From: Eubacteriales bacterium | Lineage (GTDB): Bacteria; Bacillota; Clostridia; Peptostreptococcales; Anaerovoracaceae | DNA length: 9,351 nt | Reading direction: 5' to 3' | NCBI GenBank assembly: GCA_028702415.1 | Contig: JAQVOT010000033.1 | Span: 1 to 9,351, forward strand | In this document: positions 8,235 to 9,351 of the stretch, in pieces | Numbering within the stretch: position 1 is the stretch's first letter | How the letters are laid out: every line of letters begins with the position of its first letter | Notes under the pieces: generated by a model | Told to the model about the DNA's origin: nothing | The model's input: only the letters and a program-made list of their open reading frames with translations | Database searches by the model: none | Translations under genes and position numbers: made by a program

Positions 8235-8267
8235 AAAAACTAATAGCCGGCAAGTCGGCCGGCTATT
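8235..8267 (-). terminator. Rho-independent terminator after ftsZ
   Basis: On the minus strand, AATAGCCGGC (8258-8267) and GCCGGCTATT (8242-8251) form a perfect 10-bp GC-rich stem around a 6-base loop. It is followed by AG and five Ts (8235-8239). It lies 15 bases after the ftsZ stop codon. The plus-strand reading has no T run, so it works in one direction only. The T run ends exactly at the start codon of the methyltransferase gene, so the element may act as a partial terminator or attenuator for the operon downstream. Confidence 0.88.
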
Positions 8268-8282
8268 GAAACGCTATATCCC

Positions 8283-9351
8283 TTATTTCTTTAAGAAATC
8301 TGGAATGTCCATTCCAGGTAAGCCTTCGTAATCAACGGAGCCGCTTGCTGTAGATACCTCATGTGCAGGATCAACTGCCATGCCCTCGCCTTGCTTTGTC
8401 GGAATCATTGATCCGAGATCTCTAGGTTGCTCAAAACCGGCTGCGATTACAGTTACTCCAATTTCATCCTGATACTCTTCTTTGATAGATGTCCCCAGAA
8501 TAATGATTGCATTCGGATCTGCTTCCTCGTCAATTCGTGATGCAACCTTGTCCACATCGAACATTGTCAGATCCTTTCCACCTGTAATGTTGATGAGAAC
8601 TGCCTTTGCGCCTGAAATCTTTGTTTCAAGCAACGGGCTGTTAACCGCTTTCTGGACAGCCTCTTCAATCCTGTTTTCTCCTCTGGCATGTCCAACACCC
8701 ATATGTACAACGCCTCTGTCCTTCATAATTGTAGTAACATCGGCAAAGTCCAGGTTGATAAGTGCATCATCCACAATAATATCTGAAATTGACTGAACAC
8801 CCTGCTTGAGCACATCATCTGCCATCGAGAATGCATCCAGAAGAGATGTTTCTTCTAATACGGTCTCAAGAAGTTTGTCGTTTGGAACTACCACCAGAGA
8901 GTCAACGTACTTTTTTAGGAATTTGATTCCCAGTTCAGCGTGTTCACCTCTTTTTCTTCCTTCGAATCTGAATGGCTTGGTAACAACGCCAACCGTCAGG
9001 ATTCCCATGTCCTTGGCAATCTTGGCGATAATCGGAGCTGCACCTGTTCCTGTTCCTCCGCCCATCCCGCATGTTACGAATATCATGTCGGAACCGGCAA
9101 TGAACTTCTCCAGATCCTCAATGTTTTCTTCTGCTGATTTCTGACCGATCTCAGGGTTTCCGCCTGCACCCAGTCCCTTTGTCAGCTTTTCTCCGATCTG
9201 GATTTTTGTCTCTGCCCTGTTTTTGGCCAGAGCCTGTTTATCTGTATTAATTGCTACAAAAGTAGCGCCCTTCATCCCGGCTTCAATCATCCTGTTGATT
9301 GCATTACATCCGCCTCCACCAATACCTATTACTTTGATTTCCTGTAAGGTG
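8283..9351 (-). CDS. ftsZ: Cell division protein FtsZ (5' end cut by window edge)
   Basis: Tubulin-like GTPase that polymerises into the cytokinetic Z-ring. The reading frame is open from the right edge; 20 codons precede the first internal Met (9288-9290), beginning [20 protein letters not shown], so only about ten N-terminal residues are missing. Numbering from the visible first residue (355 seen), the G-box GGGGCNA is at 11-17, the tubulin signature GGGTGTGAA at 97-105, and the T7 loop NLDFADV at 199-205 with the two conserved catalytic Asp residues at 201 and 204. The polymerisation domain ends near AAGFEQP. A short linker of about 35 residues then leads to the conserved tail peptide DIPDFLKK (348-355), which binds partners such as FtsA, SepF or ZapD-type proteins in various bacteria. 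The TAA stop is followed after 15 bases by a terminator. Having ftsZ beside the pheST-zapA-mutS2 group is unlike the dcw cluster of many bacteria; I cannot see whether dcw genes lie upstream. Confidence 0.97.
   Translation of the reverse strand, partial: TLQEIKVIGIGGGGCNAINRMIEAGMKGATFVAINTDKQALAKNRAETKIQIGEKLTKGLGAGGNPEIGQKSAEENIEDLEKFIAGSDMIFVTCGMGGGTGTGAAPIIAKIAKDMGILTVGVVTKPFRFEGRKRGEHAELGIKFLKKYVDSLVVVPNDKLLETVLEETSLLDAFSMADDVLKQGVQSISDIIVDDALINLDFADVTTIMKDRGVVHMGVGHARGENRIEEAVQKAVNSPLLETKISGAKAVLINITGGKDLTMFDVDKVASRIDEEADPNAIIILGTSIKEEYQDEIGVTVIAAGFEQPRDLGSMIPTKQGEGMAVDPAHEVSTASGSVDYEGLPGMDIPDFLKK
8285..8317 (-). repeat. Two tandem small inverted repeats at the 3' end of ftsZ
   Basis: ATTTCT-TTA-AGAAAT (8285-8299) and, immediately beside it, CTGGAAT-GTCC-ATTCCAG (8300-8317, 7-bp stem with a 4-base loop) lie in the codons for the conserved FtsZ tail. 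With the terminator they give three consecutive potential hairpins at the transcript end. The symmetry is real; a role in mRNA stability or attenuation is a guess, and codon constraint may explain part of it. Confidence 0.4.

Noticed and set aside
7464..8282. T-box or Phe leader-peptide attenuator controlling pheST
   Set aside because: pheS overlaps the preceding gene by one base, and the only non-coding gap (48 bases) is too short for a T-box. I found no Phe-rich leader frame or specifier-like structure.
1..9351. Mobile element, CRISPR array, toxin-antitoxin or defence system
   Set aside because: Every base outside short gaps belongs to seven conserved housekeeping genes on one strand. There are no transposase-like frames, direct repeats or terminal inverted repeats.

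Overview
This 9.35 kb window is a compact block of housekeeping genes, all on the minus strand, from a bacterium that is most likely a low-to-moderate GC Firmicute, probably of class Clostridia. The taxonomic guess rests on four things. There is a MutS2 with a C-terminal Smr domain and no MutS1 nearby. A SpoU-type methyltransferase sits directly before pheS-pheT, as in Bacillus subtilis (ysgA-pheS-pheT ... zapA ... mutS2). The Shine-Dalgarno sequences are strong AGGAG types. The FtsZ C-terminal tail is DIPDFLKK. I cannot name a genus from sequence alone.

Reading in the direction of transcription, from the right edge to the left: ftsZ (5' end cut by the window edge); a 48-base gap holding a Rho-independent terminator; a TrmH/SpoU-family 2'-O-ribose RNA methyltransferase; pheS and pheT (phenylalanyl-tRNA synthetase alpha and beta); zapA (FtsZ-ring-associated protein with a long coiled coil); mutS2; and argS (3' half cut by the left edge). 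The six genes after the terminator are tightly packed. The methyltransferase and pheS overlap by one base (TAATG), the zapA stop touches the mutS2 start (TAGATG), and the other gaps are 28-52 bases. They look like one operon.

The functional themes are translation (rRNA or tRNA methylation, PheRS, ArgRS), division-ring assembly (FtsZ with its partner ZapA a few genes downstream) and a DNA or ribosome rescue ATPase (MutS2). The most interesting points are regulatory. The ftsZ terminator ends five bases before the start codon of the methyltransferase, which leaves that gene with no visible ribosome-binding site and the whole operon with no obvious promoter. A hairpin also spans the pheS stop codon. 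I found no mobile element, CRISPR array, RNA gene or T-box, and no convincing undescribed system. No gene-free stretch exceeds 52 bases.
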